The notes under the pieces: generated by a model
Database searches by the model: none
What the model saw: the letters and a program-made list of their open reading frames with translations, nothing else
Told to the model about the DNA's origin: nothing
Program-made: the position numbers and the translations under genes
Assembly (NCBI GenBank): GCA_964030475.1
Contig: CAXIPT010000012.1
Span: 1,306,610-1,370,609 of the forward strand
DNA length: 64,000 nt
Source of the DNA: Tethya wilhelma
Taxonomy: Eukaryota > Porifera > Demospongiae > Tethyida > Tethyidae
Direction: 5' to 3'
Part shown: piece by piece, positions 1-10,780 of the stretch
Position numbering within the stretch: the first letter of the stretch is position 1
How the letters are laid out: every line of letters starts with the position of its first letter

Positions 1-99
1 ATAATGACAACTATTAAAGTAATTTTATACACCTCCTAAATATTGAAGACTGAAAGGTTACAGCGACTTCAGCACAATCAGAAATCTCCAGGTAAAGCA

Positions 100-614
100 G
101 GCATGCAGGCAGCAAACAGTCGGATTCCAAATAACGCACACTTGTCTATCTGGAAAAGGGTCGCCAACTTGATTTCCAAAGTAGCTAATGAATTATTAAT
201 GAGTACAGAAATGAATGGCTGCCATACGGAGAAGGCACTTTTCGTCTTGTATCTAGCGATTCAGCTAGAGAGACGAATAAATGATGCCAAAAGGACCTGA
301 AGACAAAGAAACCAAGTTTATTAATTCAAAAATCAGCTTCTGAAAGTGAGCGGTCTTTGAGAAAAGTCGTGCCAAGATAGAAGAAGAAGAAGAAGAAGAA
401 GAAGATGGAGAAATTTGGAGTTTTAGTTTGGTACTTTAGCGATGGTTTTAGGCCATGTTTTTGTGCTCATTAGAAAGAGAAAGAGCTAAATAGTAGCTTC
501 AGAAGCCTTTTAGTGCCAAGCGCTCATTTTTTGCAGAGTTATTTGCGTAAATATTTGTATTGCGCTAATGGGCCATCGGTGCCATTCCTATGTACCCAGT
601 ACTACCGTACTGGG
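100..614 (-). repeat. Copy 1 of hairpin-ended repeat family (CCCAGT family)
   Basis: This block recurs across the window. It ends at 595-614 in a 20-bp hairpin, an 8-bp perfect stem around a 4-base loop. Inside lie a conserved stretch about ageing motifs such as 'gccattcctatgtac' next to the hairpin, a GAA-rich run at about 379-404, and 'ttccaaataacgcacac' near its far end. It is in the reverse orientation relative to the copies at 25.7-30 kb. Short ORFs inside it are not conserved between copies, so I read it as non-coding. Its inner boundary is approximate. Confidence 0.8.
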
Positions 615-652
615 AATATATATATATATGTAGTATACATGCATCTGTTTAC

Positions 653-1098
653 CTTCATGAGTCGTGTGCCATTTACACCAGAATGTGACCAACAGTTACG
701 CACTGTTTTAATCAAGTGAGACAGATCGGGGAAAAAAACACTTTTCGATCATCTTCAGTAAAGGGATTTGGGGTCTTGTATATAACACTTGTACTGCTTT
801 TTTTGTCATGCATTCCAAAAAATTTACGATTTGGACTTACTCCGTCAGCAGTGATACAAAGCACTTTTACACCAGAGCATTCAAGAAGCTGAACTGCTTC
901 CCATACAATTGGGAAAAGGGTATCTGCTGTAGTATTACAGGTTGCAAAATGAGCATATGGAAACTCCAATTTGAAAAGCAAACCTCTCACCATCAACACT
1001 AGGACATGTGACGCAACTGGTGGATGACTACAGTCTTGCTCAAGCTTCATTAGTTCTGTTATTTTGTAAACTGAATGTGATACACCCAACTGGTTTTG
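653..1098 (-). pseudogene. P-element/THAP9-type transposase, one exon, frameshifted
   Basis: The minus strand encodes a block typical of the P-element/THAP9 transposase RNase H-like core: 'VLMVRGLLFKLEFPYAHF', then 'TADTLFPIVWEA', then 'CITADGVSPNRKFF'. The exon starts after a splice acceptor (tgtaag) and ends at a clear donor (ATGAAG/gtaaac). A frameshift in a T-run near 725-740 breaks the frame; past it the other frame continues with 'FPDLSHLIKTVRNCWSH', the normal continuation in this family. N-terminal THAP finger and other exons are not visible here. Function would be DNA transposition; this copy looks dead. The repeat copy at 100-614 lies directly downstream. Confidence 0.75.
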
Positions 1099-1317
1099 CT
1101 TACACAATACAGGTACACAACTAAATTCAATAAAGCTGTTGGCGCATTACATACTATTTCCAATGCTTAGATTTTGAAACGCGTGATGGGTTATTGATTC
1201 CACCATGATTCCATGTAATCAATGTGAACAAGTCTTCAGAGAGAAAAAAATGTTTGAAAAAAGCTTATGCAGTCTTACACAGGTACACAAAGTAGAAATA
1301 GTCTAAATCTCACTCAC

Positions 1318-1575
1318 CGTACACTCTGACAATGACACGGACAATCCTGCTTGCCCCTCAAATTTACTGTATATCCAGTTTACTGACCTGAACAGTTCTG
1401 AACTCTGTTCCAAGCTCAAGTTATCCGCTACTTCTCGACTAGCAGTACCAGTTACTCGCTCCCACATACCCAAAGCCTTCATAGCGTGAGTCACATGAAA
1501 CTTCCATACTAGCCAGTCCTTCTCCTTTAACTGAGGAATGTTGACGAAAAACTTTTCGAAAGATGCGGTGGCCAT
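1318..1575 (-). pseudogene. Ty1/copia gag-like N-terminal exon
   Basis: An 86-codon exon starts with ATG at 1573-1575 and ends at a consensus donor (ACG/gtgagtg). It contains 'LKEKDWLVWKFHVTHAMKAL', which resembles the start of copia-type gag proteins (a W-x-x-W-K-F segment followed by a helix and 'GMWERVTG'). No pol or LTR was found beside it, so it is either a solitary fragment or a domesticated exon. The assignment rests on this short motif only. Confidence 0.45.
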
Positions 1576-1827
1576 TCTCAGCCTTCAATACTGTCACATG
1601 TAGTCTTTACTTTACAACTTAGAGAGAGGTACAGGTAAGGATGCTGGGCCCATAACCTGTTTGATTAAGAAAAGATTCAGTTCCTTCTCAGATAGTACAT
1701 GTGACAAAAAAAGGAAGATTCTAGAACAAAAAAAATACTATAAACTTAGAATTCAATGACATTATCCGATAAGTTCTAAGTATAGAATCAGTGAATAAGC
1801 TATGTACAACTAAGTAATTGTTCTTAC

Positions 1828-2200
1828 AACACCAATGTCTTGGAGTTCTGAGAAATTTTCAGTATCTAAGTTCATAATAAACTCTGACAGCTTGTCTGGA
1901 GATTCAAGAGAGGTGTGGCATTCGATATAGTGTTCACAAAGTGGAGACTCTTCTGGGACAACGAAAACACAATCCTCGACTGGGCATCTTCTTTAACTGA
2001 ACATCGTCAGAGATAGCAGCTTGAGGAATGCAAGAGCTGCCTTGGTTCCTTTCTCACCATACTCCAGGGCTTTGTCCCACAGTCTCATCCAGCCGTGCAT
2101 TCTAGCAATCTTTAGAGGGTATAGCAGAGAGGAGCAAGACGATAGAATACTTAGCCTATCTTCCTTTAGAATACGTTCTCTCACACTTCTAACACTTAAC
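1828..2200 (-). pseudogene. Possible LINE-type C-terminal tail with zinc-binding segment
   Basis: The minus strand reads 'RMHGWMRLWDKALEYGEKGT' followed by a leucine-rich helix, an in-frame TAA, and then a segment with C-x4-C ... H-x4-H spacing ('CPVEDC' then 'CEHYIECH'). The segment ends at a donor-like GTTGTAAG. Such W-M-x-L-W-D tails with a terminal zinc motif occur after reverse transcriptase in some invertebrate non-LTR elements; that link is from memory and unproven. The internal stop argues for a decayed copy. Confidence 0.4.
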
Positions 2201-2570
2201 TCTACAGAGGATGTCTTCAGTGAGGCCTTTGAGAGAGACGATGTGATATTCTAGAAATTTGCATTGTTTGACCAGGTCAAGTGATTGCACATCTGAGGTG
2301 GCTATTGTATTGAAGAATTCAGACTTAAAGTGTACTCTTGATCATTGCAGAGTAGCATAGCAATCGAATTGCGCAATTTATGTCATATGACCAAAAGTAG
2401 GCGTGGCTACCCCAAAATTTTCGGCCGCTTTGCAACCACACCTACATGAAGTAATTTCTAGACACGCCACTGTATTGAAGAGACAATTTAGCCTTTTTAA
2501 GAAATGTTAGGTATTGCTATTACTGTTAAGATCAGAGTAGTGCTAATGTGCTTGATGTGAATAATATATA

Positions 2571-3572
2571 TACAAGTACAAAAAAAATTAGAAATGTAAT
2601 GCAAACATAGGAATGGTCAAATCGTAGAAAAGTGAGCAAACAAGATAGGAATGCATGGTTGTCAGATTGAGTGAGTTCATTTCACTGTGTCACCTATGTT
2701 CATATCCCAACTGAGCTTAACGACATTGTAGACACAGGAATGAACTCGCTCAATCTGACAACCATGCATTCCTATCTTGTTTGCTCACTTTTTTACGATT
2801 TGACCATTCCTATGTTTGCATTACATTTCTAATGTTTTTTGTACTTGTTTTGTTGTTTTTTTTGTTTTTTTTGAATAATTGTTTACAATATCAGTGGAAT
2901 TTAGTCTTTATCGAGCAGAGGACTTGCCAACAGCCCGGGCCTAGCTACAGTACATGCCTTCAGACAGCTGAAACTCTGAACCCCCAGGTTGAACATGATT
3001 TATGTCCATTATGTTTGTGTCTTGTTAGCTAAAGATAACTTCCCTACTGAAGAACTGAACACAGAGAACGACAGGATAGGATGCTGGAATAGATTTCAAA
3101 TAACACGCACTTGAATATGGAAAGGGTCGTTAGGCTAACTAGCTAATGAATAATGCATGATTTAGAAATTAATGCCGCCATATGGAGAAGGCACTTTTCG
3201 CCTTGTGTCTAGCAACTCAATGAGAGACAAAAAACCGATGGCAAAAGTGACTGTCCCCAAAGAAACCAAGTTTGTTCATTCAAGAATCAGCTTCTAAAAG
3301 TGAATAGTCTCTGAGAAACGCTGAGCCAAGATAGAAGAAGAATAAGAAGAACATGGAAAAATTTGGAGGTTTGGGATATTTTAGTTTGGTACTTTAGCAA
3401 TGGTTTTAGGCCATGTTTTTGGGCTCATTAGAAAGAGAAAGAGCTTAATAGTAGCTTAAGAAGCCTTTAAGTGCCAAGCACTCAATTTTTGCAGAGTTAT
3501 TCGCGTGAATATTTGTATTGCGCTAATGGGCAATCCGTGCCATTCCTATGTACCCAGTACTACCGTACTGGG
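2571..3572 (-). repeat. Copy 2 of CCCAGT family with internal hairpin
   Basis: The block ends with the family hairpin at 3553-3572. Its other end, 2571-2845, is itself a near-perfect inverted repeat with arms of about 130 bp. The arms hold 'caaacaagataggaatg' and its complement around a short loop near 2700. The same hairpin module recurs at 24489-24735, 26440-26706 and 28650-28905. The ORF at 2781 falls inside the hairpin and is not a gene. Confidence 0.85.
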
Positions 3573-3573
3573 A

Positions 3574-3830
3574 ATATGATTGCATGACTGAGAGGGCAAT
3601 AATAGATTTATTATATGACTTCATGAGAATTATTCTTCAGCAACAAACCACGGCCACTTGAACACAAACCAGTATGCACTATGTGTAGGTATATCTTGTA
3701 GTGATAATTAAAAAGTGTGCAATAACCTTCCATGCAATATGGGAGAATATTGCCCAGCTACTGACCAATCAGATTGCTTTTAGAACACTAGTCATGTAAT
3801 AAACACAGGACATTCTCTGGACTGTGAAAA
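3574..3830 (-). repeat. Dispersed repeat shared with 19.0-19.4 kb
   Basis: Segments such as 'gggcaataatagatttatta', 'caacaaaccacggccacttg' and 'aatattgcccagctactgac' recur in reverse complement at about 19030-19420. The copy here lacks about 110 bp that forms an internal hairpin in the other copy. It is non-coding in both places. Confidence 0.7.
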
Positions 3831-4330
3831 GAGTCACATATTCTAATTTCATGTTTGCCTAGGAAGTAGTTCTTTTTATCTGCACTAATAATATTTTTTG
3901 TATAGGCCTTGTGGTTATCAGTTTTGTATTTAAATAGCAAGTTGTGTGTGTGTCATCGTCGGATCAATATGGATTAACAAACATCCAGTTATTACAACAC
4001 CCATAACCCATTTTCTTACAGCTGCATCTTACTGTTTTGCAAGCTCCTGAACACTTACAACTTAGTATAGTCTGTACCTGCTTGGGAATGTTTGAATTCT
4101 CTCACTTTTGGTTGATTCTAGGACAGATAGGTCAGCTAGGTCAGCTGAAGAATCCAAAAAGGACATGTTTGTTATGCCACGTGGTGGAGCTTACAAGATT
4201 ACACGCATATTATTTTGCGCAACCACAGCCTGTGCATATATCTTCTTCTATTTACATTCCACATGCACATGTTATTTTTAGCAACTTCCTGTCTACTATC
4301 ATACATATGGTAGTACGTACGTATACCATG

Positions 4331-4486
4331 TAGCCGGAGAGTTTCACGGGTATAAAAGTTTCGCGGTTGGCTTCCCTCAACATTTTCACGAGTTTTAAGT
4401 TTTGCGGTTACAAATAACCGTGCCTGTACTATTCAGACTTTTGCGGATAAGGCATCATCCGCAAAAACCGCAAAACTTTCCGGCTA
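4331..4486. mobile_element. Small MITE with TAGCCGGA ends
   Basis: The segment begins TAGCCGGAGAGTTT and ends with AAACTTTCCGGCTA, giving imperfect inverted ends of about 14 bp over a 156-bp unit. The inside is rich in 'ttgcggt/accgcaa' words that also pair with each other. It has no coding capacity. Confidence 0.6.
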
Positions 4487-4710
4487 CTAGGAATGGACCA
4501 ACTACCCCATTGACACAGTACAAAATGTTTATCACCATAAAAATCTAGAAAACAAAGTTAAGCCTTTAAACTTGCTCAGAAGCTCTCTTAGGCTGACTAC
4601 CAACTGCTTGTAAGACCTAAAGCTCACTGAAACTTTCCAAAGCACTCGTAGAGAGCGCTAGTCGGAAGCTACACCCACGCAATTTTGTTCTCACTTACTT
4701 ACTTCCTTAA

Positions 4711-5331
4711 GGTTACGGGGTACATTCTGTTATGAATATTTAATGAGCAAGAATAAAAAGTTTCTTTTTGACAAATTACTGCAGCAGTTTCCTGCCAAAT
4801 TTTAAACAACAGCTTAGACAGTTATTCTTTATAACTTTCAGGCCTAAACAGTGAAAAGACAACCTCAGCAGGCTTACTACGTTCAGAGATACCTACAGAA
4901 AGAGTAGCCAAAAAATTTTGGCATCAGTTTATTTCAAGAGGCAATGTTCCAGATCGACTATGGGAGCGTTAGACGCTTATTTCCAACTCTCTGCAGGGCC
5001 AGATCTATTCAGTTAGCTTCTCTTTCTTATAGTATGAAAAAAATGGTAGCTCAAACTTACTTCTTGTCTTGATTCTGCAGCAGAAGCGAAGACAAAAGCT
5101 GCCGTTTCTCTGTCGTTGAACGTGCTGTCAAATTTCTTTTTAGATCTGGCCCTGTCCACATACAATCTGGTTAAAAAGAGCCACTTTATACGGTCACACG
5201 CGGAATACTTTGGAAATAAACTGATGCCAAAAAATCATTCCAACCGTTTTGCACAAGTTGCGGTTTACTCCGCACTAAAATAACTACGCATGCTCATTAA
5301 AATATTCATGAGTAAACTGTAGCCCGTAACC
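4711..5331. mobile_element. TTAA-flanked MITE (element C)
   Basis: A 621-bp unit is flanked by TTAA at 4707-4710 and 5332-5335. The ends read GGTTACGGGGTACA and, in reverse complement, GGTTACGGGCTACA; similarity extends over about 40 bp with 'atgaatattt(t)aatgagc'. A second inner pair ('ggcatcagtttatttc' near 4920 and its complement near 5215) makes it strongly foldback. TTAA duplication is the signature of piggyBac-type transposases. No transposase is encoded, so it must be non-autonomous. Confidence 0.75.
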
Positions 5332-5569
5332 TTAATGACTTACTTGAACGCGATTTCCAGAGAAACAAAAGGACAACACAAAGTAACTTCTTTTCACCCG
5401 AACTAGGATCTTTTACCCTCGTTTACAGCCTGAATGTGATAAAACAAGAGCTAGAGAGCTTTGAAACTTTAGTGCAAATTTTTGAGCTTTATGTAAAATT
5501 TCTACTATTAAATTTTATAGAGACTAACTAGCCTCTAAAAGTCTGCATGTATACTCACACTACAGTGAT

Positions 5570-5982
5570 AAAAAACTGAAGGAACAAGTAGTAAAAATTT
5601 CAAAAAAATTAGCAGTGCAGTGCTATAAAAAGTAAGGAAACAAGGCATGCATGTCTCGATTTCGGCACATGACTACTTCATTTTTATGCCCAAGTTCTGA
5701 AATCTAACCTAATTTGCCTGCTTATACTTAAGTTTTTACCGCACTTAGCTAGCCAACTGATTAGCAAGTTTAAATCATGATAATTATACAGATCATCTTA
5801 TTCAGTGTAAATTTATGACAAGATGCACGAATAATCAATAACGAGGGATCAAAACTGAAAATGAAGTAGTCATGTGCCGAAATCGAGACATGAATGCCTT
5901 GTTTCCTAAGCACTGCCCATTCCTACACTGCTAGTTTTTTTGAAATTTTTACTATTTGTATAGTGACACAGTTCCTTTAACA
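5570..5982. mobile_element. Foldback element with long arms
   Basis: The left arm (about 5576-5690) contains 'caaggcatgcatgtctcgat' and 'tttcggcacatgactacttc'. The right arm (about 5850-5975) carries their complements, followed by the complement of 'gtaaaaatttcaaaaaaa'. Arms are about 115 bp, separated by about 160 bp of unrelated AT-rich sequence. Parts of the arm motif ('tttcggcacatg') reappear near 52266. No ORF. Confidence 0.65.
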
Positions 5983-6167
5983 GAATCCAGTGAGTAGAAG
6001 AACATTCTGCTGTGAACGCTCTACTAGTATTACCTCTCGTAGGGGCATAGTCAGGTTGCATGAGCAACAGCAGTACAGTACTTAGAGGGTCACTAATTTT
6101 TGCTGCCAATCTCATAAAGCCTTAACATCAAGCTCAGAATTTACTAAAGCCCAATCAGGTGTATTAA

Positions 6168-8216
6168 GGGTGGTCGGTCATAGCAACACGCGAATAGCGC
6201 GGGCAGGAAGAATTGCGTCATAATTTTGTCGTTTAACATCACCACAAACCTCAACCGGAAGTATAGAATGATTGCGCATGAAGATTCTGCGCGGGATCTT
6301 ACAACTAGACAGCTGGCTACTTTTTTGTTGCTTTTTTTACAACACACCAAGCCCTCATCAAAGGGAAAGAGGTCTTCAAAAGAGGCTGACACCAGGTGGC
6401 AAGTATTCAAGATGCCTGGAAGCAACAGAAAAAGTTTTAACAGTACTACTATACACATCAATAACCAGTATAATTGGGTAAGTATCAAAATTGAATGGTT
6501 TGTATTCCAGAAGTATAGAGCTAGTGTAAATATTATATCAATGCCAGAAAATAAAGTGTCTATGAACTGGCTAGCTTTCAGGTGGACCATCAAGACGACT
6601 CTGATACAGCAACAGAGCTGGATGGTATAGTATATGAGCTGGTTTCCTAAGACAGAACAGATGGATGCTAAATCCAACTTGAAACTCAATGACGAGGAAC
6701 TGTGCTGTTGAGGAGACAAAGTACGGTCCAAAAGACTCCGAACAAGGGTGAATTTCTGCCAATATAGATTGTGGTGTACCATAAGGTAACAAGTACGATG
6801 TTGTCACTCCTACTATAAAATCTGTAAAAAAAAAAAAGAAAAGGAAAAACAACAACAAAAAACAGACTTGTGATCAACAAAAAAACTAACAGTATTTTAT
6901 TTTGCTTACAAGATTGAGTGTATCTGTAGAATCTCTGCTCCATATGAAAAGTGCTCTGCTACTTCAAGGTGTACAGATGCCATACTGAAAGAAGAAGAAT
7001 GATACAAGAAGTGAGACAAACATGCACAAGTCTAAGAGTACGTGCTATCCTAAACAGCTATAGCCTGGTAATTTTTGTCGTTTTTTGTTGTACACAAGTG
7101 TATATACATGTACCTCTCCATACTGTTGTTTTCTAAAAAAATCTCACTTCAAACATTCATACTTAGCACACAGAGTAGATGCATGCAGAAGCACATTTCA
7201 TGGTAATAGTAAAGACACATGGAGTTATAGACCATACACTATATTAGCAAATCAGTTCACTCATAATGGTACATGCCGGATAATTTGCAGTACTATATTG
7301 GATTACCTTCCTTTCAGAACAGAACTTGAGCTAGTCCCAGAGTTTCACAGCAGTATGGAAGCATCACCAGCGTGACAGAAGCTAAGACAGAGGCTTGGAT
7401 CTTGAGAAACCATAGATAATATACTCTATGGAGAAACCAACGACAAAGCAGTGTGACTCATTTCATCTGGGTGCTTTTCAATTAGAGAGAAAACAGTCAG
7501 TCACTTTGAGGTGAAATTAGCAGCTTTGAGTAGACCAGTCTGACTTCCAGTAATACCTCAACCCTTTCTCTGCTTGTCACCAACCATATTTCACCTCAGC
7601 TGGCCGTTCTGTAGCAGCTACCACGATCACAAAAGATTTCACTCTGATCTGCCACGTGTACAAATTATTATCTACTCGCGTTCAATACTAAATAAACCGC
7701 GTTGGCAGACAATCCACTTCAAAGGGGCAGCTTCTTTGATGTACCGCTTTTTCTAAAATCTCTCTTTGTGATCATTGCAAGAGTGCCAAATTTAGAACAC
7801 AAACTGCCTGACGTCAGCTCTTTAGAAGTACGCATTCTTTTTCCATTTATTCGTCCCTGGTTGGTTAGATCAGTGGGTGTGTCAAAAAAAATCGAACAAA
7901 GACAGTGGAAGCAGCCAAGAAATGGCGAAAAACGATACGTAGAAGTGTTTAGCAGCTAAAAATAAGTAGGTATACCTCCTTTTTGGTTCTTCGATCGTTC
8001 TAGTTTGTGTTGAAATAGATGCGATAGGCAGAAAACTGAAAGTCGGTGAAAAAGCTGCTATTCAGAAAAAAAAATTTCTAGTGTGCTCAGTATAGCTAGA
8101 TATCCATTAGCGCTACCTGTTTGTGTAAAAATCTGGACAGAAAAGTTGATATTTTGTGTCTTTTGCAAGTTGGAAATTTCCCTAGCAACGCGGTGCGTGG
8201 GCATGACCGACCACCC
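6168..8216. mobile_element. TTAA-flanked element A, 2.05 kb, contents unrecognised
   Basis: TTAA lies at 6164-6167 and 8217-8220. The inverted ends read GGGTGGTCGGTCAT at 6168 and ATGACCGACCACCC at 8203-8216, a perfect 14-bp pair. Inside are several ORFs of 60-210 codons in different frames, none with a motif I recognise. Possible splice sites exist (an acceptor near 6580 followed by a short acidic stretch), so a small spliced gene cannot be excluded. No DDE motif was seen, so it is probably a non-autonomous piggyBac-type element. Confidence 0.75.
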
Positions 8217-8220
8217 TTAA

Positions 8221-8876
8221 GGACTGGGCCCATGTAGTTTCCTTAATTAGGTACACATTATTCGAAAGTTTTATAACTTTCACAATAATTATACATGATA
8301 TGAGAATAAAAATGGAGATATAGATAGTATATTCTAATTAGATAAGTTAGGTTTAATCAATTATGTCACATGACCTACGGTTTTTGCATAATTAGCTTCT
8401 TATGAATAATTAATTAATTAATAAATAATGTTGCTATGGCAACCATTTTTTGTCACTGAAATCGTCTCATAATAGGGTACCTAGAACTGCTCCACTTGTG
8501 TGCATTAAGTGCAGCTGCATAGAATTACAATGGGTTTTCCAAATAAAGCATACCAGTCGAAAAACACTTTTTTCGTAGACCACAATAAGTGTGATGCACT
8601 GGAGCCAGGCAGTTCAGGATACTTCAGAGTTATAAACGAACCCTGTGACAAATTTTGGTTGCCATAGCAACAGTATTTAACTGCCGCATTATTAATTATT
8701 CATGAGAAATTGAAAACTTCAAATTATTCATAAAGTATTTGTCACATGACTTACAAATTTTATGAGCATGTTCAGGATAAGTGTGGAAATGTATACATGT
8801 GTTTTCATAGTAACACTATACATAGTTTGTAAGATATAACTAGCTTGCATATCACTTAATTAGCTGGACCCAGTCC
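8221..8876. mobile_element. TTAA-flanked MITE (element B) abutting element A
   Basis: A 656-bp unit lies between TTAA 8217-8220, shared with element A, and TTAA 8877-8880. Its ends read GGACTGGGCCCA and, in reverse complement, GGACTGGGTCCA. Inner pairs ('gttgctatggcaacca' at about 8430 against 'ggttgccatagcaac' at about 8657; 'gtcacatgac' at about 8365 and 8751) make it foldback. Its ends differ from elements A and C, so three TTAA families are present. Confidence 0.75.
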
Positions 8877-9189
8877 TTAATGCACCTGAGCACCTCTGCT
8901 GAACCTCCTTCGAACCAAATGCCTGTCTATGTAGTGAGGGTGAATCCTGTAATTCTTGCAAACCTGGAGCTAGCTGTGGTTACACAGCCAGCTCCATAAA
9001 GCAGACAACAACTACACATGTTGAATGCCAGCTCTGTCAGGAGCTAAATTAATTGGCTGCCCTGTCCCAGAACTGCTCTGTCTCCGAGAAGAAGCTGGTA
9101 CTGACACTTGCAAATCCCTTGTCATGCATGATCTATACGCGCTGCATCATGTGCTCAATTCAATTCAGTATTATTCTGCAGAATTGAAG

Positions 9190-10145
9190 ATGCCCGTGGC
9201 TTATTCTGAGGATCTCAGGTGGAGGGCAGTATGGTTATACCTGCATATGAATGTAAGAGCTGAAGACATAGCAAAATTGCTGTACATGTCTGAAAGGTCA
9301 GTCTACAGATATGTTGACAGATTTCATTCCACTGGACGGGTCACAAAAGAGCTCCAGACGAATGGACCTCGGCGTACACTGTCTAGTCAAGAAGAGTGGC
9401 TTGTTGTAGATCTCGTTCTTTCAACTCCAGGAATATATCTGAGAGAGATTCAGCAAGAAATTCAGATAGCTACAGGACGTACAGTACACATCAGCACAAT
9501 ATGTAGGAGTCTGGCATGACACGAAAAAAAATTCAATACATTGCCCTTCAGAGATGTGACACACTAAGGGCTGACTATATTGCTAATGTTATGTCTGTTT
9601 ATGACTCATCTCTGTTCCTCTGGATAGACGAAACAGGGTGTGATCAACGAAATAGCATCCGGAAGTATGGATATGGCATTAGAGGGTACACACCCCAATC
9701 ACACTCCCTCAAGCATAGAGGCACAAGATACTCAGCCATTAGCATAATGTCAGATGCAGGAATTGAGGATGTCTTCATAACAAAAGGAACAGTCAATGGC
9801 GATGTGTTTTTTGAGTTTGTACAAAAGCAACTCGTACCAATTCTACAACGGTTCAATGGAACAAACCCACATAGTGTGGTGGTATTGGACAATGCATCAA
9901 TTCACTATAATGAGGGTGCAATAGCTGCTATACTGTCCACAGGAGCCCTTATTAAGTTTTTACCACCCTATTCCCCAGATATGAATCCCATTGAGTTTTT
10001 ATTTGCGGAAATGAAGCAATATCTGAGAAGCAACAATCTTCTTTTTCACACAACTTTATCTTTTGAGAGCATATTGTACATGGCATTTAATTCAATCACT
10101 GGAGAGAACTGTAAGGCATACATACAATTTTGTGGGTACATGTAA
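9190..10145 (+). pseudogene. IS630/Tc1-type DD34E transposase, one frame break
   Basis: Two abutting reading frames together encode one transposase. The first (from ATG 9190 to 9519) is a helix-turn-helix region with 'AEDIAKLLYMSERSVYRYVD'. The second (9516-10145) is the DDE catalytic core: first Asp in 'LWIDETGCDQ', second Asp in 'VVVLDNASIH', and Glu in 'NPIEFLFAEMK' with 34 residues between the last two. The frames overlap by ATGA at 9516-9519, where a conserved helix would normally continue; a small deletion or a programmed shift are both possible. It would act as a cut-and-paste transposase at TA sites. Terminal repeats were not found with certainty. An opposing small ORF lies just downstream. 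Confidence 0.85.
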
Positions 10146-10223
10146 TGGCTATGAATATACTGTTCAATGAAATGCTTGACAATGTTTTTTGTTCTTAAAT
10201 TTTGTTTTTATGTGTGTGTTTAT

Positions 10224-10575
10224 TTAACTAATTGGCTTCATCTTCTTTAGTTGTTCAAGGATAGGTGCCTTTTGTTCAGCAAATTCAGATTCACTTATTG
10301 CTCCACACTCAAACAAGGAGTGCAACTCCCTCACTTGCTGAAGGTAAGTACCTCTCAGTGTGGCTAACTTTGCAGGAGATACGCCAGCTATAGATGATGT
10401 TGATACTGTTGCCATAGGAGCAGGACTTTGTTGAGATTGGCAGCAAAAAGAGTGTTGTTGAGCCATTGCCTTAGCCATTTGACTGACAGCATTAGTGAGC
10501 CTTGCCATTGGAGTTGTTCGTTTCTCATTGTGACCATTAAACACACCCAAATTGGGTGGTGGATCATCAAGTGAC
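10224..10575 (-). CDS. Small C-terminal helical ORF next to the DD34E transposase
   Basis: The minus-strand exon begins after a splice acceptor (ttcatgcag) and ends with TAA at 10224. Residues near the start are Pro/Asn-rich ('DDPPPNLGVFNGHNEKRTTP'). A Gln/Ser-rich middle follows, then a short SHOCT-like helical end, 'VRELHSLFECGAISESEFAE'. It is convergent with the transposase, with only about 80 bp between stop codons, so it may be a second ORF of the same transposon. No upstream exon could be fixed. Function unknown; SHOCT-like tails are usually oligomerisation or targeting modules. Confidence 0.55.
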
Positions 10576-10644
10576 CTGCATGAATAATCAAATTGAGGAC
10601 CCTTAGGTATGCATGTATATACTACATCATGCATGCACCTATAT

Positions 10645-10675
10645 AATTATTATTATTATTATTATTATTATTATT
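10645..10675. repeat. (ATT)n microsatellite
   Basis: About ten ATT units run in tandem. The two overlapping ORFs that read it as poly-Tyr or poly-Ile are artefacts of the repeat. Confidence 0.95.
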
Positions 10676-10780
10676 GGCGCAAATGGGGAAGGGAAACAAC
10701 ACATGAATACAGACAGACACAGCTATACAGTACAAAACAAACAAAAAACAACATTGAGAAGAGGTCGACAAAATTCAGCA

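Noticed and set aside
6144..6782. 212-codon minus-strand ORF inside element A
   Set aside because: Composition is Leu/Cys/Ile-rich without a recognisable domain. Several overlapping ORFs on both strands occur in the same AT-rich stretch, and none is supported by motifs.
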